DNA from: Chloroflexota bacterium
Lineage (GTDB): Bacteria; Chloroflexota; Anaerolineae; Anaerolineales; UBA11579
Length of the DNA stretch: 6,143 bases
Assembly (NCBI GenBank): GCA_030610225.1
Contig: JAUWSD010000077.1
Span: forward strand, 1-6,143
Direction: 5' to 3'
In this document: positions 1 through 4,736 of the stretch, piece after piece
Layout of the letters: every line of letters begins with the position of its first letter
Numbering within the stretch: position 1 is the first letter of the stretch
Program-made: the position numbers and the translations under genes
The notes under the pieces: generated by a model
Told to the model about the DNA's origin: nothing
What the model saw: only the letters and a program-made list of their open reading frames with translations
Database searches by the model: none

Positions 1-113
1 AATGCTGCTACCTTCGTGATAGCTGCTGTCAGGGTTGTCTTCCCATGATCGATATGTCCCATCGTTCCCACATTCATGTGGGGCTTACTTCGATCAAATG
101 TTTCCTTTGCCAT
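1..113 (-). CDS. tuf: Elongation factor Tu, N-terminal fragment (gene runs off the window)
   Basis: EF-Tu is the cytoplasmic GTPase that delivers aminoacyl-tRNA to the ribosomal A site. The 37 visible residues begin MAKETFDRSKPHMNVGTMG and contain the complete G1/P-loop GHIDHGKT at residues 19-26, followed by TLTAAITK, which is diagnostic of bacterial EF-Tu. The usual form of this stretch is GTIGHVDHGKT, so M18 and I21 are mild variants. The ATG at 113-111 is preceded by AAGGAG (125-120) with a 6-nt gap, which fixes the start. Only 40 nt separate it from the upstream tRNA-Thr(GGT) and no promoter is visible there, so it is probably co-transcribed with the three tRNAs, as tufB is in E. coli. 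The rest of the GTPase domain and domains 2 and 3 lie outside the window. The family is certain; whether the genome has a second tuf copy cannot be seen. Confidence 0.97.
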   Translation of the reverse strand, partial: MAKETFDRSKPHMNVGTMGHIDHGKTTLTAAITKVAA

Positions 114-119
114 AATCTT

Positions 120-125
120 CTCCTT
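120..125 (-). promoter_or_regulatory. Ribosome binding site of tuf
   Basis: On the minus strand AAGGAG stands 6 nt before the tuf ATG. It is a strong Shine-Dalgarno match, as expected for a very highly expressed gene, and it fixes the start codon. Confidence 0.85.
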
Positions 126-153
126 AATCTAATCTACTCTCTATGATTGCGAG

Positions 154-226
154 AGCCCTCAATGGGACTCGAACCCATGACCTCATTCTTACCAAGAATG
201 CGCTCTACCACCTGAGCTATGAGGGC
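154..226 (-). tRNA. tRNA-Thr (anticodon GGT)
   Basis: The minus strand folds into a full 73-nt cloverleaf. The acceptor stem is GCCCTCA/TGAGGGC, the D stem GCTC/GAGC, the anticodon stem CATTC/GAATG with loop TTGGTAA, the variable loop AGGTC, and the T arm ATGGG-TTCGAGT-CCCAT. The anticodon GGT (193-191) reads Thr codons ACC and ACU. The discriminator base is T, followed by TCT, so the 3' CCA is not encoded and must be added by a CCA-adding enzyme. It is the tRNA closest to tuf, the position thrT occupies in the E. coli thrU-tyrU-glyT-thrT-tufB operon. Confidence 0.98.
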
Positions 227-242
227 CGCTCAAACATGCAAA

Positions 243-276
243 GACACCGCGCAAACCTCAAAGCTTGTTCGGTGTC
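243..276 (-). other. Stem-loop in the spacer between tRNA-Tyr and tRNA-Thr(GGT)
   Basis: GACACCG (243-249) and CGGTGTC (270-276) form a perfect 7-bp inverted repeat around a 20-nt loop, inside the 106-nt spacer (227-332). In E. coli this spacer holds tRNA-Gly; no cloverleaf or glycine anticodon arm can be drawn here. The hairpin may guide processing of the polycistronic tRNA precursor. It is not followed by a T tract, so a terminator is unlikely. The rest of the spacer shows nothing recognisable. Confidence 0.5.
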
Positions 277-332
277 CGGGATTCACCTAGCTTTTACACA
301 CTGGTAAATCCCCGTACAGAATAAATCTGCAG

Positions 333-415
333 TGGACAGGGAGGGATTTGAACCCCCGAAGGTGTATACCATCTGATTTACAGTCAGACCCCTTTGGCCA
401 CTTGGGTACCTGTCC
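333..415 (-). tRNA. tRNA-Tyr (anticodon GTA)
   Basis: The minus strand gives an 83-nt class II tRNA. The acceptor stem is GGACAGG/CCTGTCC with discriminator A. A D arm with a CCC/GGG stem follows, then the anticodon stem TCTGA/TCAGA with loop CTGTAAA and anticodon GTA (381-379). The variable arm is long, as expected for bacterial tRNA-Tyr, with a short GGT/ACC stem. The T arm is GGGGG-TTCAAAT-CCCTC and contains one G-T pair. The base pair after the discriminator reads CT, so CCA is not encoded. It lies between the two threonine tRNAs, in the same relative place as tyrU in the E. coli tufB operon. Confidence 0.97.
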
Positions 416-429
416 ATACTGTTGCCGGT

Positions 430-475
430 TTGTGAGCCTTTCTGATCACAATCAGCCAGGCTCGCAAGCTCACAA
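430..475 (-). other. Nested stem-loop in the spacer between tRNA-Thr(TGT) and tRNA-Tyr
   Basis: TTGTGAGC (430-437) and GCTCACAA (468-475) form a perfect 8-bp inverted repeat. Inside it CTGAT (442-446) and ATCAG (451-455) form a second hairpin with a 4-nt loop. An alternative pairing of GAGCC (434-438) with GGCTC (459-463) competes with the outer stem. The structure nearly fills the 86-nt spacer (416-501). A role in precursor folding or RNase cleavage is an inference; no T tract follows, so it is not an intrinsic terminator. Confidence 0.55.
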
Positions 476-501
476 CAGAATCCAGCCGGATTCCGTCTGG
501 A

Positions 502-574
502 AGCCGACAATGGGAATCGAACCCATGACCTATCGCTTACAAGGCGATCGCTCTACCAACTGAGCTATGTCGGC
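502..574 (-). tRNA. tRNA-Thr (anticodon TGT)
   Basis: The minus strand folds into a 73-nt cloverleaf. The acceptor stem is GCCGACA/TGTCGGC, the D stem GCTC/GAGC, the anticodon stem ATCGC/GCGAT with loop CTTGTAA, the variable loop AGGTC, and the T arm ATGGG-TTCGATT-CCCAT. The anticodon TGT (541-539) reads Thr codon ACA and, by wobble, ACG. The discriminator is T and no CCA is encoded. It is the first gene of the tRNA-tuf transcript, about 43 nt after the predicted start of transcription. It shares D-arm, variable-loop and T-stem sequence with the GGT isoacceptor at 154-226, which suggests an old duplication. Confidence 0.98.
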
Positions 575-623
575 GAAATAATGATGTAAAAGTACTTGCA
601 ATCAACAATTACTTAACGCATGG

Positions 624-652
624 ATTATACCAAAAGCAAGGCTTCTAGACAA
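624..652 (-). promoter_or_regulatory. Proximal sigma70-type promoter of the tRNA-tuf operon
   Basis: On the minus strand a perfect -10 TATAAT (629-624) lies 17 bp after a -35 TTGTCT (652-647; 4 of 6 consensus bases). The -10 is extended by TGG directly upstream (TGGTATAAT). Transcription would start near 617, about 43 nt before tRNA-Thr(TGT). The perfect, extended -10 fits the high expression expected of a tRNA/EF-Tu operon. Confidence 0.8.
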
Positions 653-679
653 GTAGCCATACATTTCCAGCGAATGGGA

Positions 680-708
680 AGTTTAATCTGATTCATGTAT
701 TGAGTCAA
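680..708 (-). promoter_or_regulatory. Possible distal promoter of the tRNA-tuf operon
   Basis: TTGACT (708-703; 5 of 6 consensus) is followed after 17 bp by TAAACT (685-680; 4 of 6). It stands about 56 bp upstream of the proximal promoter and its -35 hexamer equals that of the yacL-cysS promoter. Tandem promoters are common at stable-RNA operons. The weak -10 makes this a candidate only. Confidence 0.4.
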
Positions 709-709
709 T

Positions 710-727
710 GGAATCAATCCTGATTCC
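710..727 (-). terminator. Hairpin at the 3' end of the yacL-cysS-rlmB operon, not a canonical terminator
   Basis: GGAATCA (710-716) and TGATTCC (721-727) form a perfect 7-bp stem with a 4-nt loop. It begins inside the TAG stop codon of the Fe-S protein gene. The tail reads ATTGACTC, with no T tract, so the hairpin may protect the mRNA 3' end more than terminate. Some read-through into the tRNA operon is therefore possible. Confidence 0.35.
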
Positions 728-1242
728 TATAACAAAGATGCCAATATTTCCCGCTTCTCTTGATAAGCCTCTTCTTCTATTAAAGGAAGACATGCCGTCA
801 TCTCTACTTCACGGATAAATAGCTTTGCTGCGAAGGCTAAACATGTCAATTCCCCACATCTTGCACAGTTCGTTTTTGGAAGCAGGTTATACAGATCCAG
901 ATGCCGGGTTGGCTTCCTAGATTCTGTAACTGCCTGCAGGTCATCCCGTCTTTCCCATGTTGCGTTTATAGCCTCTACCAGACCGTCAAATAGCTGCTGA
1001 CCGGTCTCATTATCCAGTACTTGAGTGAATACCACTTCGTCAGTGTAAATGGTCAGAAAGCCGGGTTTGCGTCTGAAGGTTAAAGCCGGGACATCTGGTT
1101 TATATCCTAATACCCCTGGCAAATTCGCCAGATACGGCAGAACATAAGCGAGTGGGATGGAAGGCTCTCCAATAACCACAATTTTACCGGGTTCCGCCAA
1201 ACAATTCCTGGTGGATTTTAGAGTGATAGATTCAAGGTGCAT
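727..1242 (-). CDS. Small (Fe-S)-binding protein with CdhE/RnfB-type four-cysteine domain
   Basis: This 171-aa soluble protein has unknown function. The C-terminal part (about 115-155) contains C126-x2-C129-x4-C134-x16-C151 inside LPKTNCARCGELTCLAFA. This is the pattern of the putative Fe-S cluster domain (FeS, PF04060 type) found in RnfB and in the acetyl-CoA decarbonylase/corrinoid protein CdhE/AcsC, where it holds a [4Fe-4S] cluster. Residues 18-100 form a separate domain (IGEPSIPLAYVLPYLANLPG, PALTFRRKPGFLTIY, AINATWERRD) that I recall only from similar uncharacterised stand-alone Fe-S proteins. C14 is an extra cysteine. There is no signal peptide or membrane segment. The start overlaps the rlmB stop by one base (TAATG) and has an AGGGAG site 8 nt upstream, so translation is probably coupled. 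A role in electron transfer or in sensing redox state is possible but not shown. The Fe-S domain call is firm; the function is open. Confidence 0.85.
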   Translation of the reverse strand: MHLESITLKSTRNCLAEPGKIVVIGEPSIPLAYVLPYLANLPGVLGYKPDVPALTFRRKPGFLTIYTDEVVFTQVLDNETGQQLFDGLVEAINATWERRDDLQAVTESRKPTRHLDLYNLLPKTNCARCGELTCLAFAAKLFIREVEMTACLPLIEEEAYQEKREILASLL

Positions 1243-1979
1243 TATTTATACTCCCTTGCCTGCCATGTCAGATACAAAGCGATCGAGCCAGCTGACGCTG
1301 CGTTCAAAGATTCTATCTTACCTTTCATCGGGAGTCTCATCAGCAGGTCGCAGGATTTCTTAACCAGAGAGCGCATCCCCTGCCCTTCATTTCCAACTAC
1401 CAGAGCAGCTGGCCCGGAAAGGTTGATCTCGGTTGGAAGCTGCGAGCATTCTCCGCCGTCCAAACCAATGATCCAGACATCATTCTCTTTAAGCGTATCG
1501 ATTGCCTGCGCCAAATTCACTTGAGTTACCAGCAAATGTTCACTTGCTCCCGAAGACGCGTTCACAACCGCAGGAGTGATCGTGGCTGTACTCCTTTTGG
1601 GAAGCAGCACTCCATGCACCCCGGCGATCTCTGCGGTGCGCAGCAATGTACCCAGATTCTGCGGGTCCTGGATTGTATCCAGGATCAGGATAAAAGCGTC
1701 TTCCTGTTTCTCTTTAACGAGACCAAGGATCTCGTCAAGTGAGCGGTATGGATAGCCGCTAACCTCCAGAGCCAGGCCCTGATTATTGTAAGCGATCTTC
1801 TCCAGCTGCTGTCGATGAACATTTTGAATCGGCAATTTTTTCTGTTTACATATTTTAATGATCTCTGCCAGGCGCCCCTTTTCCTGCACGCCTTCAGCCA
1901 GCTTCAATGAAAAACAGTGCCGCCTGCTTGCCTTCAAAACTTCATATACGGGGTTACGCCCATAGATCCATTCACGCAT
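1242..1979 (-). CDS. rlmB: 23S rRNA (guanosine-2'-O-)-methyltransferase RlmB, TrmH/SpoU family
   Basis: The 245-aa protein is a SPOUT-class RNA 2'-O-methyltransferase; E. coli RlmB uses S-adenosylmethionine to methylate G2251 in the P loop of 23S rRNA. Residues 4-76 are the SpoU substrate-binding domain (IYGRNPVYEVLKA). Residues 96-240 are the knotted catalytic domain. Motif 1 is LDTIQDPQNLGTLLRTAEIAG, with N108 and the catalytic R114; motif 2 is VVGNEGQGM with E198; motif 3 is ESLNAASAGSIALY with S224 and N226. All key residues are present and the length is normal. It starts 6 bp after the cysS stop with only a weak GGGA site (1993-1990), so coupling to cysS is likely. The cysS-rlmB pair is conserved in Firmicutes, where mrnC usually lies between them; here it is absent. 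TrmH-family paralogues can be hard to separate, so the target nucleotide is inferred from family and context. Confidence 0.92.
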   Translation of the reverse strand: MREWIYGRNPVYEVLKASRRHCFSLKLAEGVQEKGRLAEIIKICKQKKLPIQNVHRQQLEKIAYNNQGLALEVSGYPYRSLDEILGLVKEKQEDAFILILDTIQDPQNLGTLLRTAEIAGVHGVLLPKRSTATITPAVVNASSGASEHLLVTQVNLAQAIDTLKENDVWIIGLDGGECSQLPTEINLSGPAALVVGNEGQGMRSLVKKSCDLLMRLPMKGKIESLNAASAGSIALYLTWQAREYK

Positions 1980-1985
1980 TGATTT

Positions 1986-3386
1986 TTATTCCCAGTCCCA
2001 GGTGGTGCCGTTCTTACTGTCTTCGATAATTACACCCTGTTCCTTTAATTTATCGCGTACCAAGTCAGACAACTCCCACAATTTCTCTTCGCGAAGTTTA
2101 GTTCTGATCTCTATCAGCAGATCAATGAAGGGCGCTGCATCACCAGATTCTTTCTTATCTCTTTCAAGCCGAAGGCCAAACACTGAGCCAATCTCCCTGA
2201 CCAGATCCTGGGCTTCCTGCAGTTCTTCATTTGTTGCACCAGCGTCTCTTGCCTGATTGATGACCCGTGTCAGGTCAAACACCTTTCCAAGCGAGCCTGC
2301 AGTATTGAAATCATCATCCATCAAAACAATGAATTTTTCTCTGGTGTTTTCCGTTTGCGTTTTAAGAGCAGCTAAAGTCTTATCATCCGCACCGGCAGCA
2401 CCTTCAAACGCGGGGCGCAGACCATTGGTCAAACGCTCCAACCCCTTTTTTGCCTGCCCAATGACTTCATCATTGAAAGTGAGCGGACTGCGGTAATTTG
2501 AATTCAGAACCATGAAGCGCAGCACATTTGGACTGTGGTCTTTTAGAAAATCTTCTATAGTTACCAGGTTTCCTATAGACTTGGACATCTTTTCACCAGT
2601 CAACTGCAGCATGCCGTTATGTATCCAATAGGTCGCAAATGGTTTTCCGGTGTAGCACTCTGTCTGCGCGATCTCATTTTCATGATGCGGGAAGATCAGG
2701 TCGTTTCCGCCTCCGTGAATATCGATCGTCTCCCCAAGATGGCGCAGCGACATGGAAGAGCACTCAATATGCCAACCTGGCCTTCCGGGTCCCCATGGGC
2801 TCTCCCAGAATGGCTCTTCCGGTTTTGCAGCCTTCCAGACAGCAAAGTCCATCGGGTCTTCTTTTCGTTCATCAATATCGATACGTGACCCTGCTTCCAT
2901 ATCATCCAGTTTTCTTCTGGATAATTTTCCGTAATCGTCATCACTCCTTACACGGAAATAAACATCACCTTCAGATTCATATGCATGCCCTTTTTCGATC
3001 AACCCCTCGACCATCTTGATGATCTCGGGCATCTCTGTTGAGACGCGCGGATAGATCATAGCGGGGAGCACATTCAGGTCTTTCAGGTGCTCGTTATATT
3101 CCTTGATGTACCGCTCAGCCAGCACAACTGCCTCTACCTCTTCAAACAATGCTCTCTGAATGATCTTGTCGTCCACATCAGTGTAATTCATTACATGACG
3201 GACTTCATATCCCCTGTATTGTAAATATCGGCGGATAATGTCAAAGACCAGACTCGACATGCCGTGTCCAACATGAGCTTTGTCATAAACCGTGGGGCCG
3301 CACACATACATGGATGCGATGCCGGGTAATAATGTCTCAAAATCTTCTTTCTTACGAGAGAGAGTGTTATAAACTCTAATAGCCAT
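1986..3386 (-). CDS. cysS: Cysteinyl-tRNA synthetase
   Basis: This class I synthetase (466 aa from the chosen start) charges tRNA-Cys with cysteine in the cytoplasm. The Rossmann domain has MYVCGPTVYDKAHVGH with the HIGH signature as HVGH (38-41), then NYTDVDDK and GRPGWHIECSSM. The zinc ligands C29, C209, H234 and E238 (FPHHENE) are all present. KMSKS is intact at 266-270. An anticodon-stem (DALR) helical domain follows from about 350, and the end EDSKNGTTWDWE matches the usual CysRS tail. The frame opens further upstream with a TTG at 3398, but that codon overlaps the Shine-Dalgarno GGAG (3396-3393), which is 6 nt before the ATG at 3386. The ATG start MAIRVYNTLS also fits the family. It follows the PIN/TRAM gene after 15 bp and precedes rlmB by 6 bp, so it is the second gene of the operon. 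Confidence 0.97.
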   Translation of the reverse strand: MAIRVYNTLSRKKEDFETLLPGIASMYVCGPTVYDKAHVGHGMSSLVFDIIRRYLQYRGYEVRHVMNYTDVDDKIIQRALFEEVEAVVLAERYIKEYNEHLKDLNVLPAMIYPRVSTEMPEIIKMVEGLIEKGHAYESEGDVYFRVRSDDDYGKLSRRKLDDMEAGSRIDIDERKEDPMDFAVWKAAKPEEPFWESPWGPGRPGWHIECSSMSLRHLGETIDIHGGGNDLIFPHHENEIAQTECYTGKPFATYWIHNGMLQLTGEKMSKSIGNLVTIEDFLKDHSPNVLRFMVLNSNYRSPLTFNDEVIGQAKKGLERLTNGLRPAFEGAAGADDKTLAALKTQTENTREKFIVLMDDDFNTAGSLGKVFDLTRVINQARDAGATNEELQEAQDLVREIGSVFGLRLERDKKESGDAAPFIDLLIEIRTKLREEKLWELSDLVRDKLKEQGVIIEDSKNGTTWDWE

Positions 3387-3392
3387 ATCTAT

Positions 3393-3396
3393 CTCC
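3393..3396 (-). promoter_or_regulatory. Ribosome binding site that sets the cysS start
   Basis: GGAG with a 6-nt gap to the ATG at 3386. It overlaps the alternative TTG start at 3398-3396, which makes that TTG start implausible; the true protein is four residues shorter than the longest reading frame. Confidence 0.8.
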
Positions 3397-3401
3397 AAAT
3401 A

Positions 3402-4460
3402 TTAATCTTCATCTGCGGTCGGCTTGGAAAAGATCATCCTCCCAGCCGCTGTCTGCAGCACTTTAGTAACAACCGTTTCGAGTTCAACTCCGATGAAATT
3501 ATTACCTCCCTGCACAACCACCATCGTGCCGTCATCCAGATAGCCAACTCCCTGACCAGCTTCACGCCCTTCCTGTATCACTTTCACAGCCAGGATCTCA
3601 CCGGGCAAAAAAACTGCTTTTACTGCGTTAGCAAGGTCATTGATGTTCAGGATCTTAACGCCCTGAAGTTCAGCTACCCTGTTCAAATTGAAATCATTTG
3701 TAAATATCGGGGCTTTCAACTGCCTGGCAAGGATCACCAGCTTATCGTCCACTTCCTGCGCCCCTTCAACATCAATATCACTGATGCGCACTGAGATCAT
3801 CGGATCCTTCTGAAGCTGGGCTAAAACCTCCAACCCGCGCCGCCCTCTTTGCCTGCGCAGATTATCACCTGAATCAGCAATATACTGCAGCTCATTCAGC
3901 ACGAATCTGGGGATCAGCAGCTCACCAGGCAGGAAGCCTGTCCTGGCGATGTCTGAAACTCTGCCATCAATGATCACGCTTGTATCCATAAGGATTGTAT
4001 TAGAAATATATTTTTCACTCCCATCTGAAATAGATTTTCTTCCCCCCATTCCTGAAAACACACCGAATATATCATTCTTGCGAGAGATAAAAACGCTGAC
4101 CCCAATATAACAAAGAAACAAGGCTGACAGGATCGGCAGTATCTGGCTGAAAGGCAGCGGCAGCAATGAAAGCGGAAATGCCAAAAGCCCGGCTGTGACC
4201 AATGAAATTATCAAGCCCAACATTCCCGCAAACAATGTTTGTGTTGAAATTTGATTCAGCACCTTTCGGATCGAACGTATTGGCCTGATCGTCAGGTATG
4301 GTGTCATTACCAAGCCAAACAACATTCCAACTAATCCAAAAATAGGACCCCACTCATAGATGTTCGCCTGGGCGGCATCGCCAAGGGCAACACCCAGCCA
4401 AACTCCGCCAATACCAAATATGACCATCCCTATCATACGGAAAATGAATTCAGCGCCCAT
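3402..4460 (-). CDS. yacL: Membrane-anchored PIN/TRAM domain protein (YacL-like putative RNase)
   Basis: The 352-aa protein has the YacL layout. Four hydrophobic segments (about 7-26, 37-55, 76-100 and 105-125) anchor it in the membrane. A PIN nuclease domain follows (155-277) with the acidic residues D159 (LMDTSVIIDGR), E190 (VLNELQ), D238/D239 (VDDK) and D256 (TNDFNLN). A C-terminal TRAM RNA-binding domain (284-345, LPGEILAVKVIQEG to GRMIFSK) completes it. PIN domains cleave RNA with bound metal; the substrate of this family is, to my knowledge, not established. The frame extends to a TTG at 4493, but that has no Shine-Dalgarno site, whereas GGAG (4469-4466) lies 5 nt before the ATG at 4460. 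It is the first gene of an operon with cysS 15 bp downstream. yacL also lies near cysS and rlmB in Bacillus, though there ispD, ispF, gltX and cysE intervene. The symbol is by analogy. Confidence 0.9.
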   Translation of the reverse strand: MGAEFIFRMIGMVIFGIGGVWLGVALGDAAQANIYEWGPIFGLVGMLFGLVMTPYLTIRPIRSIRKVLNQISTQTLFAGMLGLIISLVTAGLLAFPLSLLPLPFSQILPILSALFLCYIGVSVFISRKNDIFGVFSGMGGRKSISDGSEKYISNTILMDTSVIIDGRVSDIARTGFLPGELLIPRFVLNELQYIADSGDNLRRQRGRRGLEVLAQLQKDPMISVRISDIDVEGAQEVDDKLVILARQLKAPIFTNDFNLNRVAELQGVKILNINDLANAVKAVFLPGEILAVKVIQEGREAGQGVGYLDDGTMVVVQGGNNFIGVELETVVTKVLQTAAGRMIFSKPTADED

Positions 4461-4465
4461 AAAAT

Positions 4466-4469
4466 CTCC
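4466..4469 (-). promoter_or_regulatory. Ribosome binding site that sets the PIN/TRAM gene start
   Basis: GGAG with a 5-nt gap to the ATG at 4460-4458. It favours this ATG over the TTG at 4493, which lies in the U-rich tail of a hairpin and has no Shine-Dalgarno sequence. Confidence 0.75.
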
Positions 4470-4477
4470 AATGTCCC

Positions 4478-4531
4478 TCACCTGGTAAAACAAAGAGCGC
4501 TAATTCGCGCTCGCCATTGTGCAACGATCAT
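4478..4531 (-). other. Possible 17-codon leader ORF before the PIN/TRAM gene
   Basis: An ATG at 4531 opens a short frame, MIVAQWRARISALCFTR, ending at a TGA (4480-4478) that lies 8 nt before the downstream GGAG. It covers the whole terminator-like hairpin at 4487-4512, and codon 14 is a cysteine codon (TGT, 4492-4490) inside the U-rich tail. Only a weak GAG is present 8 nt upstream of its ATG. Short ORFs of this size arise by chance, so translation is uncertain; its position makes it worth recording. Confidence 0.22.
4487..4512 (-). terminator. Terminator-like hairpin in the leader of the yacL-cysS operon (candidate attenuator)
   Basis: On the minus strand GAGCGC (4512-4507), a 6-nt loop and GCGCTC (4500-4495) form a perfect GC-rich 6-bp stem followed directly by TTTGTTTT (4494-4487). 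That is the form of an intrinsic terminator, but it lies 26 nt before the first gene and about 105 nt after the predicted transcription start. No gene ends here on this strand, because the preceding gene already has its own terminator at 4685-4715. It could therefore attenuate the operon. The stem is short, so a chance hairpin is possible. Confidence 0.42.
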
Positions 4532-4571
4532 AGGTGTAACTCTGTTGATATCTATAAAAATGACTAATAAA

Positions 4572-4618
4572 AATAAATAATAATTGCTATATATATCAGG
4601 CGAGGAATAAATAATAAT
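4572..4618. repeat. 13-bp direct repeat in the AT-rich 5' UTR of the yacL-cysS operon
   Basis: AATAAATAATAAT occurs exactly at 4572-4584 and at 4606-4618, 34 bp start to start. The second copy ends beside the predicted transcription start near 4619. The stretch from about 4550 to 4630 is almost all A and T apart from the AGGCGAGG island at 4598-4605. Low complexity makes exact repeats easier by chance, but the spacing of about three helical turns would allow two protein dimers on one face. Confidence 0.6.
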
Positions 4619-4625
4619 ATTTATA

Positions 4626-4654
4626 ATGATAGCATGTCACGAATTGCCAGTCAA
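4626..4654 (-). promoter_or_regulatory. Sigma70-type promoter of the yacL-cysS-rlmB operon
   Basis: TTGACT (4654-4649; 5 of 6) and TATCAT (4631-4626; 5 of 6) are separated by 17 bp, and TGC before the -10 makes an extended -10 element. Transcription would start near 4619, leaving a leader of about 160 nt before the ATG at 4460. It lies just downstream of the terminator of the preceding permease gene, as expected for a separate transcription unit. Confidence 0.75.
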
Positions 4655-4684
4655 CATTACTATCATTTAATGAAAGAAATCAAT

Positions 4685-4715
4685 AAAAAAGAAGGGTATC
4701 CTGGAGATACCCTTC
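4685..4715 (-). terminator. Intrinsic terminator of the permease-UspA gene
   Basis: On the minus strand GAAGGGTATC and GATACCCTTC (4715-4706 and 4700-4691) form a perfect 10-bp stem with a 5-nt loop, followed at once by six T residues (4690-4685). It lies 21 nt after the TAA at 4737. The form is canonical and isolates the permease gene from the cysS operon. The reverse strand lacks a comparably good T tract. Confidence 0.93.
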
Positions 4716-4736
4716 AAATTTGTAAGTGATTTTTTC

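Noticed and set aside
227..332. Possible hidden tRNA-Gly between tRNA-Tyr and tRNA-Thr(GGT)
   Set aside because: No acceptor stem, T arm (GGTTCGA-type) or glycine anticodon loop can be drawn; only a 7-bp hairpin is present.
283..563. Short open frames on both strands across the tRNA cluster (75 and 71 codons)
   Set aside because: They run through the tRNA-Tyr and tRNA-Thr(TGT) cloverleaves and match no protein family I know.
2619..3019. Open frames of 60-126 codons inside cysS on both strands
   Set aside because: They are shadows of the well-supported cysS frame, without their own ribosome binding sites or recognisable motifs.
4072..4353. 93-codon minus-strand frame inside the PIN/TRAM gene
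   Set aside because: It overlaps the membrane-segment coding region in another frame and has no domain features.
4461..4620. T-box riboswitch controlling cysS
   Set aside because: cysS operons of Gram-positives often have one, but I find no T-box core (AGGGUGGNACCGCG) and no UGGA to pair with the tRNA-Cys end. The leader of about 160 nt is also short for a standard T-box.
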